Part shown: piece after piece, positions 51,587-62,337 of the stretch
Numbering within the stretch: position 1 is the first letter of the stretch
How the letters are laid out: each line of letters begins with the position of its first letter
Origin: Bostrychus sinensis
Taxonomy: Eukaryota > Chordata > Actinopteri > Gobiiformes > Eleotridae
Length of the DNA stretch: 64,000 bases
Direction of reading: 5' to 3'
Assembly: GCA_020698575.1 (NCBI GenBank)
Contig: CM036243.1
Location: 18,429,403 to 18,493,402 of the forward strand
Translations under genes and position numbers: made by a program
Notes under the pieces: model-generated
What the model saw: only the letters and a program-made list of their open reading frames with translations
Database searches by the model: none
What the model was told of the DNA's origin: nothing

Positions 51587-54315
51587 AAACTTTTAGAAAT
51601 CACAACTATAGGACACTAATAATTTCCATATATCTCATCTGAGATTAATATTTCAAGATTTCTATTGGTTTACTATTGATTGGTTTTGGTATACATTTTC
51701 AAATGAAGAACTAGGACTTCTTTAATATCCTTTTGGCTGCACAGTAGTAAAAAAAAAAAAAAAAAAAATCAATAACTACACTGCACAGCAGAGAACTATA
51801 GGCAAAGGTGAAATGAAAATATATTAATACACTTCCATCAACAGCAGAAAGCAGTTTTACATCTTCAATAAGCAAATAGCAAGGCCAGGCAGTGTAGAGT
51901 TAATATGTCTGGCTCTGTGTGTTTGAGTTGTATGTTGGAGTAGTGTGTACACAGTTGTGACCCTTGAGTCTAAAGAAGTGTGTGTAAAGCAGAGGCACAC
52001 CTCACGCACCTATAGCAAAACACTAAAAGGCAAAGAAATTATGTGCAGGGTACCTCTGTATTTACTCTAGCCATACCAGAGTCAGGCAGGAATTCTCTCA
52101 CTTTTACAGTGGAATTCTCATTGGGAAGATCTCTTCTGCTTTTGTCTGCCATGTTTGCTCTGGGTTTGAGTGGTTCCTCAGGAGTGGGAGCTCTGTCAGT
52201 CCACACCCTACTGGCAACTTCTGTTAGAGATCTGGGCCGATGCCATCGCTGGTAAAAGGGGGAGGGGGGAGTAGATTATGGGTGTGTCCCTTTCACCTGT
52301 TGAGTCATGCTGTCAATTTTTGCTGCCTATGTATATTAAAGATTCAGAGACCTTGCACCCAAGATATGGTGGTGACAGGTGCTTTAGGTGCATATAAAAA
52401 CAAAGTAGATGAGTGTGTGAGTATGTGACAAAGATGTCCTGCTAACTTTGCCCCTTGAACAAGAAGACCATCTGTTAGCACCTCATTCAGCTCCACACAC
52501 ACTCATGCACAGGGGGGACCGGCCCTGGCCAGTAACTCTGCAGCAGGTGAGAAGCCACTAGGGATGCACCCTAGCATTTATATTTTAGCACTTGCCAATA
52601 CCAAGTACCAAGTACTTATAAAGCCATTACCTTTCATACAATTACTTTGAAAATATTTTCATCCAGTATTTAACCAATGTCACTACACAATCTATCTATG
52701 GCATGCATGGTAATTTATGTAAAATATACTGCAGGCTTCTTGTACATTAAGTAACAATAGACAATAGTACAGTACCTGACAACACAGCTCTACAAATTAT
52801 TTTCTGATCATTCCCATAGATTTGGAAAATGAGTCTGGTAAAAGTGATACTCTGTGATTTTTGATTTTCCTGCAACATACAGCAGCTAACACAATTACCA
52901 ACAATAACTCCTTAGTGTTTAATCAGACAATAATTACATCACACTCTGCGCAAGCATTATTTTTGGGACAATTAAGACATTTGGGACAACTGCCTAAATA
53001 TCAAAAATTATTCAGGATGTCTGCTCACGCTAGCTGAGCATTATTTGCTGTCGGTCCCCTTTTTATTTTCGTCACAATTAGTTCATTGCTCCTCCTCACA
53101 GCCCAACTGAGAGGTGAATGTACGTATGTATGTGACGCTGCTGTAGTGAAGTGGTATCGGGTGCTGGTATCTCTCTTTTATGAATACGAGTACATGTACT
53201 TGGTATCAGACATATACCCAATACTGGTGCATCCCTAAAATCCAGGGTGCATGTCCTGACAGTAGTATTTTTACTCCTGTCTAGTGTGCGTCTGGTCATT
53301 ACTTAGCGCAACTGTGTCGTCTGACTCGTCTTGACTGTAGTGGGACATTTATCTCTAAAAGATCAGTGTGAAAGGGGTATTTGGTAAGATGAGGATCAAA
53401 GGGAGGAACAGTATGCTACAGGACATACGTAAATGGCATTCTCTTGATTCATATTTATAAAGATCTTTTCACTTATTTCTTTGAGGACTCCCTTTGATTA
53501 AATATTTGTTGGAATCTTGTAGAGACTTGTAATATACCCTCAAATAAAAGCAGTCTTGACATTCACTCATATACACTTCAAAACTTCCTCAAAAATCACT
53601 TTCAAAACACATTTTCTTAAAACTACAAAGCTGCTTCACTGGTGCACTTAACACAAAAATGAAACATGTTAAATAAAGAGCCATTGTAGCCCTCGCTAAA
53701 ACCCATGGCTTTGTAAGAATTAGAGGAACAGATGCAATATTTCCAACAGGCACTCACATGGTGGAGGGCAGGTGACCGAGACTGAGGACGTATGGGTAAA
53801 AGCGTGGTGTGACTCATGCCTGTGGGAGTGGATTCAGCTGTGGTAAAGCACTTTAAAAGTAGCGTTTTTGTTCATTCAGCCCCGTGGACATCCTGAGTCG
53901 CCCAAACTGGAATGAGATCAGCTTTGAAGGGAGAAGTTTGAATTGACCCCAGCTAAGTGTGTCGCTGGGTTTAGGCCTGAGGGAGTAGCAGCCATGAGGG
54001 AAGCACACTGTCAGTCCTGTGATAGCCGTATGAGATTCCACATGCTCTGATGAGTAATTCCTCCCTCCCCTCTCCATCGACATGTGGTTCGTGGCCCTGA
54101 GTCATCATCCACACTTTCCCTCCTTGCTGCCTCTCCCCTGGTCGCTCTGTCTGTCTTTCTCAGTCAAGAAGAGTCTTCCTTCCTCAGCGCTGGCCGTCCC
54201 ACAGGGAAACTCGACAGACTAGCCTCGCTTCGATGACTCATTCACCAACATCGAGAGCTCCTATCCACACCACCCCTGTTCTCCACTCATGACAACCCAC
54301 TACACCACACCCAGG
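51587..54315. other. Intergenic, nothing recognised
   Basis: A poly(A) run lies at about 51,750-51,768. Parts near 52,040-52,280 and 53,850-54,310 are more G+C-rich but show no gene. Confidence 0.4.
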
Positions 54316-54441
54316 CAGGCACAGAGCACGGTCATCTATTCCCTTCAACCATCACGAGCCGGTCCTAAACTGTTCTCCTGGTGTAGCTCCAGGACACTTC
54401 TCAGCCTCTCTTTTCCACTCTGCATGCATCTGCTATGTTGT
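54316..54441 (+). repeat. Left copy of a direct repeat flanking the minisatellite
   Basis: Starts CAGGCACAGAGCACGGTCAT, contains GTTCTCCTGGTGTAGCTCCA, and ends GCATCTGCTATGTTGTC. It aligns with the right copy at 55,297-55,410 over its whole length. Confidence 0.75.
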
Positions 54442-55213
54442 CTTTAGTCCTGGTTTAGTCCTGATTTAGTCCTAATTTAGTTCTGGTTTAGTTCTGATTC
54501 AGCCCTGATTTAGTCCTGGGTTAGTCCTTGTTTAGTCCTGCTTTAGACCTGGTTTAGTCCTGATTCAGTCCTGGTTAAGTCCTGATTAATTCTAGATTTA
54601 GACCTGAATTTGTCCTGATTTTGTCCTGGTTTAGTCCTGATTAAGACCTGGTTTTGCCCAGGTTAAGTCCTGATTTAGTCCCGCTTTAGTCCTTGTTAAG
54701 TCCTTATTCTATCCAGCTTTAAACCTAGTTTATTTCTGATTTGGACCTGGTTTAGTCCTGGTTTGGTCCTCATTTAGTTCTGCTTTATTCCTGGTTTGGT
54801 TGTGCTTTAGACCTGGTTAATTTCTGGTTTATTTCTGTTTTAGTCCTGGTTTAGACCTGCTTTAGACCTGATTTAGTCCTCATTTAGTTTTGCTTTATTC
54901 CTGGCTTAGTTCTGCTTTAGGCCTGGTTAATTTCTGGTTGATTTCTGTTTTAGTCCTGGTTTAGCCCTGCTTTAGAACTGTTTTAGTCTTAATTTAGTTC
55001 TGCTTTAGATTTGATTAATTTCTGGTTCATTTCTAGCTTAGTCCTGGTTTAGCCCTGCTTTAGACCTGGTTTAGTCCTCATTTAGTCCTGTTTTATTCCC
55101 GGTTTAGTTCTGCTTTAGACCTGGTTTAGCCCTGCTTTAGTCCTAGCTTAGTCCTGCTTTAGATCTTGTTTAGTCCTGGTTTAGACAGGATTTAGTTCTG
55201 CTTTAGACTGTTT
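54442..55213 (+). repeat. Minisatellite, roughly 60 or more units of a 12-bp TTTAGTCCTGGT motif
   Basis: The array is almost continuous TTTAGTCCTGRT with variants such as TTTAGACCTGGT, TTTAGTTCTGCT and TTAATTTCTGGT. Several variants recur in order: TGCTTTATTCCTGG, then TAATTTCTGGT at 54,780-54,830 and again at 54,890-54,940. This indicates higher-order duplication of blocks of about 110 bp. It lies between two copies of a single-copy-like flank. Confidence 0.95.
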
Positions 55214-55296
55214 TGACTTAGCAATATAGAGAGTTTTTATTCCAGTCTATTGTCTAAAACTCAAACTTCAAAATAAAAAGGATATTCACTTATTGA

Positions 55297-55410
55297 CAGG
55301 CACAGATCATGGTCATTGACTTCCTTGTACACCTCCCTCGTCGTATCCTAGTCTCCTGGTATATCTCTGGTACACTTCTTCTCCACTCAGCTCGCATCTG
55401 CTGCCTTGTC
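55297..55410 (+). repeat. Right copy of the direct repeat flanking the minisatellite
   Basis: Starts CAGGCACAGATCATGGTCAT, contains GTCTCCTGGTATATCTCTGG and ends CGCATCTGCTGCCTTGTC, aligning with 54,316-54,441. The 125-codon plus frame from 55,309 starts in this copy and is not accepted as a gene. Confidence 0.75.
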
Positions 55411-55685
55411 AAAGCGTCTCATTGTTTACGTGTCTTAATACTCCCATCTGCCAGCCTGTATTTCCACCAGCCCGTACTGTATATCTTAGTGCTCAGTGAG
55501 TTTGTTTGGGTCTACCCCATCCCGTCTGTCTGTCAGTCTACCTGCCTATCTCCCACTCTGCCTCTTGTCTTTCAGCACGTGTCTTGGGGCAGTAACGCAA
55601 AGTCAAAAACAGCTAAAGGACACACAGCATCCAACTCCCCTGTCTGCATGCTAAACTATAGAGGCTTGGACAGATTTACAGATTA

Positions 55686-56245
55686 ACCCCGATTCTGAAA
55701 AAGGTGGAACACTGTGTAAAATGTAAATAAAAACAAAATCCAATGGTTTGCAAATCTCATAAAAATACATTTTATTGACAACAACATTTCAAGTGTTACC
55801 ATGTTATGACAAATAATAGCTTATTTTGAATATGATGGCAGCAACATGTCTCAAAAAGTTATGTTATTATTATTATTATTAGTTATGCAAGGTAATAAAA
55901 TGCTGTAAAATAAAGTTCAACTATTAAAACACATGCGGACAATGACTTCTGACAAAGTGTTTCTGATCCATGCAGTGCTTTCCAGTACAAAATCATGAGG
56001 ACCTGAAATCAAGAGTATCCAATACATACAATACTAATAATACAGACTTTCTTAAATCTTACTTTTTAGATGTGTTGCTGCCATCAAATTGAATGAAATT
56101 AAATGGTAAAATGTCTTAATTTCAATTCTTAATATGTTGCTTATGTTCTGTTGTGAAAGGCATTTGGGTTTATGAGATTTACAGATCATCACATATTTTT
56201 ATTTACATTTTACACAGTGTCCCAACTTGTGGGTAATCTGAGTTG
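55686..56245. mobile_element. CAACCCCGATT-type DNA element (about 560 bp)
   Basis: The left end ACCCCGATTCTGAAAAAGG is followed by CACTGTGTAAAATGTAAATA. The right end has TTATTTACATTTTACACAG and CCCAACTTGTGGG, mirrored with the left, and closes with GAGTTG before TA. A (TTA)n run lies near 55,864-55,881. There is no transposase frame, so this is a deleted, non-autonomous copy. Confidence 0.7.
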
Positions 56246-56410
56246 TATAAAGTTGTAGAATAAGAAAAATAGGTAACAGAAAATACATGCTTGTTGATTT
56301 CAGAAACACTGTCATTAGTTATAAATGAAACATATGTAAAAAATGCATTAACTGACTGGGCTGTTGATGTCCCTACATGAAATCCTCTGCACGTTGCACA
56401 GATTTGTTGA

Positions 56411-56506
56411 CCATTGCAAGAGCAATAAGGATTTTTAGGGGCATTATGACTGGGTTAATAAAACACAGCTGCCCCTAAAAGTCCCTCACTTTTCTTGCTG
56501 CCTTTT
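56411..56506 (-). ncRNA. mir365: microRNA precursor mir-365
   Basis: On the minus strand the 3p arm is at 56,446-56,425 and begins TAATGCCCCTAAAAATCC, the perfect miR-365-3p sequence. The 5p arm at 56,486-56,465 begins AGGGACTTTTAGGGGCAG; it differs from the human 5p arm by one base (T for C). The arms pair into a hairpin with an 18-base loop (GTTTTATTAACCCAGTCA). The lower stem (AGCAAGAAAA with TTGCTCTTGC) is also conserved as I know it from human mir-365b. miR-365 acts in muscle, fat and epithelial differentiation. It is normally co-transcribed with mir-193, which lies 3.3 kb upstream on the same strand here. Confidence 0.98.
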
Positions 56507-58500
56507 CTTTCTCTCTCTCCCTCCCTTTTCCAACTTTGTTTCATTCCAAAGTTTTGAGATCAAACTACACAAGTTTTCTGGCTGCTCAAGTGCAACTGGG
56601 TGCGTAGCGAACTCCGAGTGACCACAACATTTAGGTTTGACCTTCTCAGAGAGACATGGGTCATATATTACACCAAAAACTGGCGTGTGTGTGTTGCAAT
56701 ATTTATGAATTGTATGTTTATAATAATAAAGTTTTATTGGGGTTTGCAGTGACGTTTTAACAGAGGTTGACTGAGTTCAGAGAATCATTTCTGAGAAGGG
56801 GCTTGGTGGAGTCTTCGCAGAAACACGATACATTTTTACCTTAACAAGCTGATGCTACAGCTCCTATACGTGATGTTGTCTGTAAGCCCAAACAAAAAGG
56901 AAGAATTTGATGTGTTCTTTCAGGTCCAAATCATTTTAGGATGAGAGATTTAGGGGTGCTGATGTCCTTGAAAGCTGAAAAAAGTAATCAAAAGAAGCAT
57001 TTACCACTGGATTAACTATTACACATTGGACTGATATAATTTCCTATTTTTTAATATATATAACTTTACATTTAGCTCGCTTTAGTGTGAATAGGATTAT
57101 GGGTACTATTAGTGATTATTCTGGCCCCTTATCACACTAAAGCAGCACTATGTAACTTTTCACCTCATGCCTGAGAATCATTACAATAAAATTTAATTTA
57201 TTTTGATGGTTTCTTGGCATGAGCTAGGGATGTTTTGCTCACAGATTGACTAGCACTCTCTAAATGCCCCCCTTTGACATTGTCAGTGTTAAATTAAATG
57301 ATGAGATATAAGAAATGCAAGGCTTTACTTTTATATTCAGTCACACAGAGTTTGATTGGCTCTGGATGGAGAATATTTGCTCTACTGAAAAACTTGTTAT
57401 ACAAAAAAAGCATTTGTCTGTGATATAGTAGTTATTGCTTTGCTGATACTGATCCAGAATCAGTCAAATCAGCTCAAACCTATGTCAAAAAATAAATACA
57501 CTATTTATTTATGGAGCAAAACTGTCATGTGTACTTGATCTAGCATTTGCTTTAGAATGGTATTAAAGTTGCAGAGTGCTGCTTTAAGGTTAAAGGTACA
57601 GAGATAGTGAGAGCAGAGACCAGACGAAGAAATAAAATGTTATGGCACAGTTTATAAAGCCTTATGTATGCTTGTGCATTAAGTAAATATTGTGGTATCT
57701 ACTTTATATTCTTGTATACTGGGGAATTGCAAACCCACTGTGTTACATTTAGGGGTGCCACAACTCCCCTTGAAAACGGTCCAGCTATGCATATGCCCCA
57801 AAGACAGAATTAGACAGCCTCAATGGCCAGTAACATGTACGCATTGGGAAGATAAGTCATTTTAAACAAAATGCCACTGAGAGGAGCTTGGCAGGGAGCA
57901 GGAGTCAGCACTGTTTAATATCACATCTTTAATCAGCACTGTTGGTGAGTCTCCCAGAGCTGTTTGTAGCCATACTGCTTATTCAAACCAGGCTCAGGCC
58001 TCCCTTACTAGGTCCTCAGCTCTCGTGCTCGCTCCTACTGGCTAATATAGTGTACATGGAGAGCTTTTATCTGCTTTCTGCAATGTGTCACCGCACTAAA
58101 GTGAGCTAGGCTGGAGAGAAATCTGATAGTTAATCAAAGGTGCACTTAAAAAAACGACTTGAGTTTAATTCTTATGTTTTACATTTTACATACAGTACTC
58201 TGCAAAATTTTTAGGGAAGTGTGAAAAATGCTGTGAATTAAATTTTGATGTTGATTCCAGATCACTGTTTCAATCCAGGAGTAAGTTTATCTGTTTCTTT
58301 ACCATTTGGAGATATGGATCAAAGATACTAACTTCACTCACTAAAAGAACAAGTGATTAGTTTTAGTAGAGTCTTTAATTTCGAGTTAGAGTCCAGGTCT
58401 GGGCAATATATTGTAGCTTTAGGACCAGTTAGAAGAAGCTAGTGCTTCTAATTTTTATTTCTTAATTGTAATTATTTTTTTATGGATACACCTTTCCTTG

Positions 58501-58503
<3 letters not shown>
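56507..58503 (-). other. Between mir-365 and the (TA)n tract: presumed primary transcript, no gene
   Basis: If mir-193a and mir-365 share a transcript, this is transcribed on the minus strand. No exon, repeat or other hairpin was recognised. Confidence 0.4.

Positions 58504-58577
<74 letters not shown>
58504..58577. repeat. (TA)n microsatellite
   Basis: About 37 uninterrupted TA units. It lies between the two microRNAs. Confidence 0.95.
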
Positions 58578-58581
<4 letters not shown>

Positions 58582-59734
58582 TATTTAAGCTCATAAAAAG
58601 CTAATGGCTTGCTACCATTTGGTGAAACTTAGGTAGGCCTTTATTGAGGAAAACTGATGCAGATTTAAAGTGAATGGAACAACTATAACACTACAGGGAA
58701 TAGCTGCAGGATCGTTTACAAGTGAGGTTTTAGGTATGTTTTTTAATAATCGCAATGGTCTTGTGTTTTTTAAAATAAAAATGCCATGCTTCAGCGAATG
58801 TCTTACCTATGTGTCACTTGCAGCACGAAGATGCCACCACAGGCCCCAGCTCTATTAATTACATAAAGCATCTTGTGTCAGGATGCTAAATTCATTAGCG
58901 AGGTATGTTGGGCATGCTAGGGTCAGTACAGATATAGAAACGGCTCTCCAAAACAACTCCTTCCCCACTTAACACACTTGTTTCAAATAATACTCATCAG
59001 CAAATAGGTTGGGTTGGACATTTTTTAAAATTTAGACAATTCTTAAATAGCGCTTCTCCATTAGGACAGGTTAAACATAGGATCTAATCAAAATTGATTG
59101 ATTAAATTTAAAATGAACAATAACAATTTATCAACTAATTACTTTCTTTAACTGACTTAACTTTCAATACCTTTATTTTGATTGTGGCCTATGTTCTGAG
59201 CTTGCCTAAAGAAAAGCAGCATAAATTGATTTGTTTTGATAACCATTTATCTCAAAGCGTACAACAGAATGGGGCCAGCTGACAAATGTGCAACGATATC
59301 TGCAAGAAAAAACTGTCATGTGAAAGTTTGTCACTGCATCACACGCCTCAGACTAAATCTGTACTTTTTTCCCCTAGAACCCTCTTTAGAAACGTGTATG
59401 TGGTGCATTAAATAAAAACATTTACAAGAAACATTTTCCATTTAATTGCAATAATTTTGCTGGTGGTTATGATTTAGATTTTTAGAAGTAGGTCTAGTTC
59501 TCATCTATTGTCCTCAACAAATATATACGAGTGCTTTTACTGTTTTCTTTTTAACCTCACTCTGGCCAAGCTTAAACCGATATTAAGCAGTCTATACTGC
59601 TCAATTCTACAGTATCATGTCATGATTTTCTCTTTCCTTACATTTTTAGTTGTTGGCTGACACACTTTTCCAAATGGTCCTCGTTTCTGTTCTCTTTAAT
59701 TTTCAGACACAGCTCAGGAATACAACAGAGGGCT
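58578..59734 (-). other. Between the (TA)n tract and mir-193a: presumed primary transcript
   Basis: AT-rich, with no recognised exon or repeat. Confidence 0.4.
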
Positions 59735-59825
59735 CACATGGGCCAGAAACTGGGACTTTGTAGGCCAGTTGAATAAATTAACTCACCTTGCCCGCAAAGA
59801 CCCAGTCTCGGACTCACACCTTCAT
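59735..59825 (-). ncRNA. mir193a: microRNA precursor mir-193a
   Basis: On the minus strand the 3p arm is at 59,770-59,749 and begins AACTGGCCTACAAAGTCC, which is miR-193a-3p; miR-193b has CCTCAAAG there instead. The 5p arm at 59,804-59,783 begins TGGGTCTTTGCGGGCAAG, close to miR-193a-5p. The arms pair across a 12-base loop (GTTAATTTATTC). It sits about 150 bases downstream of a predicted splice donor at 59,951, so it is probably intronic in its primary transcript. Family targets include uPA and cyclin D1, and in zebrafish brown-fat and muscle roles are described for the 193-365 cluster. Confidence 0.98.
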
Positions 59826-59951
59826 ATTCACCTTGGACAATAAGCAAACTCCAGCTTTACATCAAGACATTTAAAAGCATTTGAAGCAAGTAATTATTGG
59901 GTTAGAAGTGGATACATACTCACTGGAGGAGATTGTGCCCACTTGTGTTAC

Positions 59952-60106
59952 CTGTGTGAGGCAGGTGGCAGCATCCTGACCGGGACTCTGTGTCTGTCTG
60001 GAGGTGATCTGCAAGTTAAACTTCTTCAGCGTCCATCCATGACCACAATAGTCGCCACCGCAGCAGCGTCTGGGTAATATCTGATCACTTGATGTTGCAA
60101 ACATCC
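59952..60106 (-). ncRNA. Candidate exon of the mir-193a/365 host transcript
   Basis: On the minus strand a pyrimidine tract (TTTTTCCCTCTCCTCCCAC) and an AG at 60,108-60,107 precede the stretch. A good donor (CACACAG/GTAACA) follows at 59,951-59,950. The 155-base stretch is G+C-rich compared with its surroundings. A frame from an ATG at 60,104 stays open through it (51 codons, including CCGGDYCGHGW), but no family is recognised and it may simply be non-coding. The branch point lies in AT-poor sequence, so the acceptor is less sure than the donor. Confidence 0.4.
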
Positions 60107-60900
60107 CTAATTGAGCAAGATTATCCTTCTTGTGGGAGGAGAGGGAAAAAGATTTGTCTTTTGAAATAAGTGCCCCTTGGTCCTTATTTGTTCAAGGAGA
60201 GAAAACACGCAGACGCAACAGTGTCTAGTCTTTTCCAGTCTGCCCCCTCCCATTCCCCCGAGAGATCCCCAGTGCGCTCCCAGTACCGACCGGCCACTTC
60301 CCAGTATCCATTCTGGAGGAAACAGTCGGGACAGGAGCTGCCTGCCGTGATATTACGAGCAGGATATTCCCAAACAGCTGGAAGGAGCTGATATATGGTG
60401 CTGCGCCCTCGTACTGGGCCCTCCCCAAAATGGACCGGTAACCTGGTTATTTTCAGCGTGTCACTGGCTCGTCTCCCATTCCGTCGGACAGGGCCCCACC
60501 AACGATTTGAGAAAAGAGAACTTAATATCGATTAAGAGGAGTAATGTCGGAGCCATGTGTGTGTAAAGTGCACACATTCCTGCGGTGTGTTGGATCGGCG
60601 GTCGGCACGAGGCGTCCACAAACACTCTTTAGCCAAACTGAGCACGTCTTCCGCGGCTCTGCGTGGCTCGTCTGCCGCGCTCTCAAGGTGTTCCCCTCTT
60701 TTATCGATGCTGCTCAGGGGGCTCTGTACATCCCAGGTTTATCACACACACACCTCTTTCCTTGTGCAGCAACATGTTGGTGTGCTACGGCCCCTGGCGG
60801 CAGCGACGCGCCATGACGCGTCACAAGCAGCAAGTGTGTTAACACTTTGTGGGGTCACGCTCCACTTCCAGCACTGAGCTTCAGTGACTCGTGCCTGTCA
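60107..60900. promoter_or_regulatory. CpG-rich stretch, probable promoter of the microRNA transcript and perhaps of the plus-strand microprotein gene
   Basis: CpG dinucleotides are much denser here than in the preceding 50 kb (for example 60,236-60,310 and 60,590-60,690, and GACGCGCCATGACGCGTC near 60,804). It lies just upstream of mir-193a on the minus strand and about 1 kb upstream of the microprotein exons on the plus strand. Human mir-193a also sits at a CpG island. No TATA box is evident and the start sites are unknown. Open frames here are G+C-driven. Confidence 0.5.
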
Positions 60901-61188
60901 GCTGCTTCAGTTTTGACAAGAAAACTTCATAACAATAACACTTTTCACAATAAAATGTGCTACTTTAGAACTTAGTAATATTACCTCAGCCATCAATAAC
61001 TATTTTAGCATACCGGCGTCTTGAGTCTCCAGTTAAATGTTTTGAAAGCTTGTTCTGTTTTTGCGCTGTGCTGGTTTCACGTCACATTACTTGAGGGTTC
61101 TTTTATGCTGAAAGGTTTGCCCGGAAAGTCTGCGTTTTCCCAGTGACTTCAGGACGCCCACAGCAATGTCTGACTTTGTGCCTGTCAG

Positions 61189-61289
61189 GAGCCCGGCTTC
61201 TCCAAAAAGAGATTCTTTCTAACCTCAGCAGCAGCAGGACTGATGTTGATCATCATTTACGCCCTTTCAGTGGAAACTCATGCATGTGG
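61189..61289 (+). other. Candidate upstream exon of the microprotein gene
   Basis: An acceptor (TTTGTGCCTGTCAG) precedes 61,189 and a very strong donor (GTAAGT) follows 61,289. One frame is open throughout and encodes KKRFFLTSAAAGLMLIIIYA, which looks like a membrane or signal-anchor segment. This frame joins the next exon (from 61,785) in phase but then differs from the 69-residue frame. If the acceptor is unused, the whole 5' exon may extend further up and be untranslated. Confidence 0.4.
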
Positions 61290-61843
61290 GTAAGTTGTTT
61301 TAGATACGAAGGACTGTCCTTCAAACAGAGGCTTGCTGTTTGAGGGTTATTTTGGATTCAGGCTCTCTGCTGGTCTGGGCCGTGGCTTTTAACATTTTGC
61401 TACACATGAGCCCTGTCAAAGCATTTGATGAAATGTGCCTGAGGTCATCAGTGGGATAACGGCTGATGAACTACTATGTATTTAAATGACAGACAGCTGG
61501 TATCTAGCCGGTTTGATGTGAAGATAGACATCTTTGACTTAATTTATAATTGTAAAAATTACATTACAACTTTAGACTACTAAACAAGGTCTAAATGTTC
61601 TAGACCTTGAAGTCTGTTAATCATTTTAACACAAACAAAAAATAACACAAGATTTATCCTATATCTAAATCACAGAAGGTATTATACTTGTAACATATTT
61701 AATGACAAGTGACAACCCGCGCAGAAGATGCAGTTTAGTTCAAACATTGACTTTATGTGTCACCCACTTTTTGACCTCTTTTAGAGCAGTGGGACCAAAC
61801 AGCAGCAGATGCAGCCAGCACCAGGCTGCAGACAGTGTTGTAA

Positions 61844-62053
61844 ATGGTCTCTCCCACCATAAAGGCAGTGGTGGACGCTGCGTGGGCAGTGTGGAGCATT
61901 GGTGCCTCCATCTATGACTACATTCACACCAACGCTATGGAGGAGCGGATCCATGCTCTGGAGAACATCATCACCATCCACCAGTGTGTGATTGGGCTGC
62001 TGTCCGCTGGCGTCTTTGTCCTCTTCACCTATATTGTTTTTAAGAAGATCTGA
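61844..62053 (+). CDS. Tail-anchored membrane microprotein, 69 residues, unnamed
   Basis: A spliced exon starts at 61,785 (polypyrimidine tract and TTTTAG). A TAA at 61,841 directly precedes the ATG, so the frame cannot extend upstream. The protein has an N-terminal amphipathic or hydrophobic part (IKAVVDAAWAVWSIGASIY, 6-24), a short charged helix (MEERIHALENI, 32-42), and one clear transmembrane segment (49-66: VIGLLSAGVFVLFTYIVF), ending KKI. That is the layout of a tail-anchored protein with its C terminus just inside the membrane lumen. Third codon positions are G/C-rich, unlike the AT-rich surroundings, which supports real coding. An AATAAA at 62,332-62,337 closes a short 3' UTR. I do not recognise a family. 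The Kozak context is weak at -3 (T), good at +4 (G). Confidence 0.75.
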   Translation: MVSPTIKAVVDAAWAVWSIGASIYDYIHTNAMEERIHALENIITIHQCVIGLLSAGVFVLFTYIVFKKI

Positions 62054-62331
62054 CAACATGGTCAAAAACATTTTTGTATATATAGTGGACCAAAACTCCA
62101 AAATATGAATCACTAAGTGCCACTTTTCTCCTTAACTGGTTTTGATCCATTATTACACATGTGATAATAATAGATAATTCTCTCTAATTAAAATATTTTT
62201 AAATAATTTAAAATGCAAGGTAATATCTGAAATGGCAATGTGCCAATCAGATGTTGGTGCTGACTGCTTTAAGTTAAATGTAATATAGACTACTGACACA
62301 TGTAGAGGTTGTACAAAAAAATTAGAGTGCT

Positions 62332-62337
62332 AATAAA
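62332..62337 (+). promoter_or_regulatory. AATAAA poly(A) signal, microprotein gene
   Basis: The first AATAAA after the 62,053 stop, giving a 3' UTR of about 0.3 kb. Confidence 0.55.

Noticed and set aside
55309..55686. 125-codon plus-strand open frame beside the minisatellite
   Set aside because: It begins inside the duplicated minisatellite flank, and the left copy of that flank has no matching long frame.
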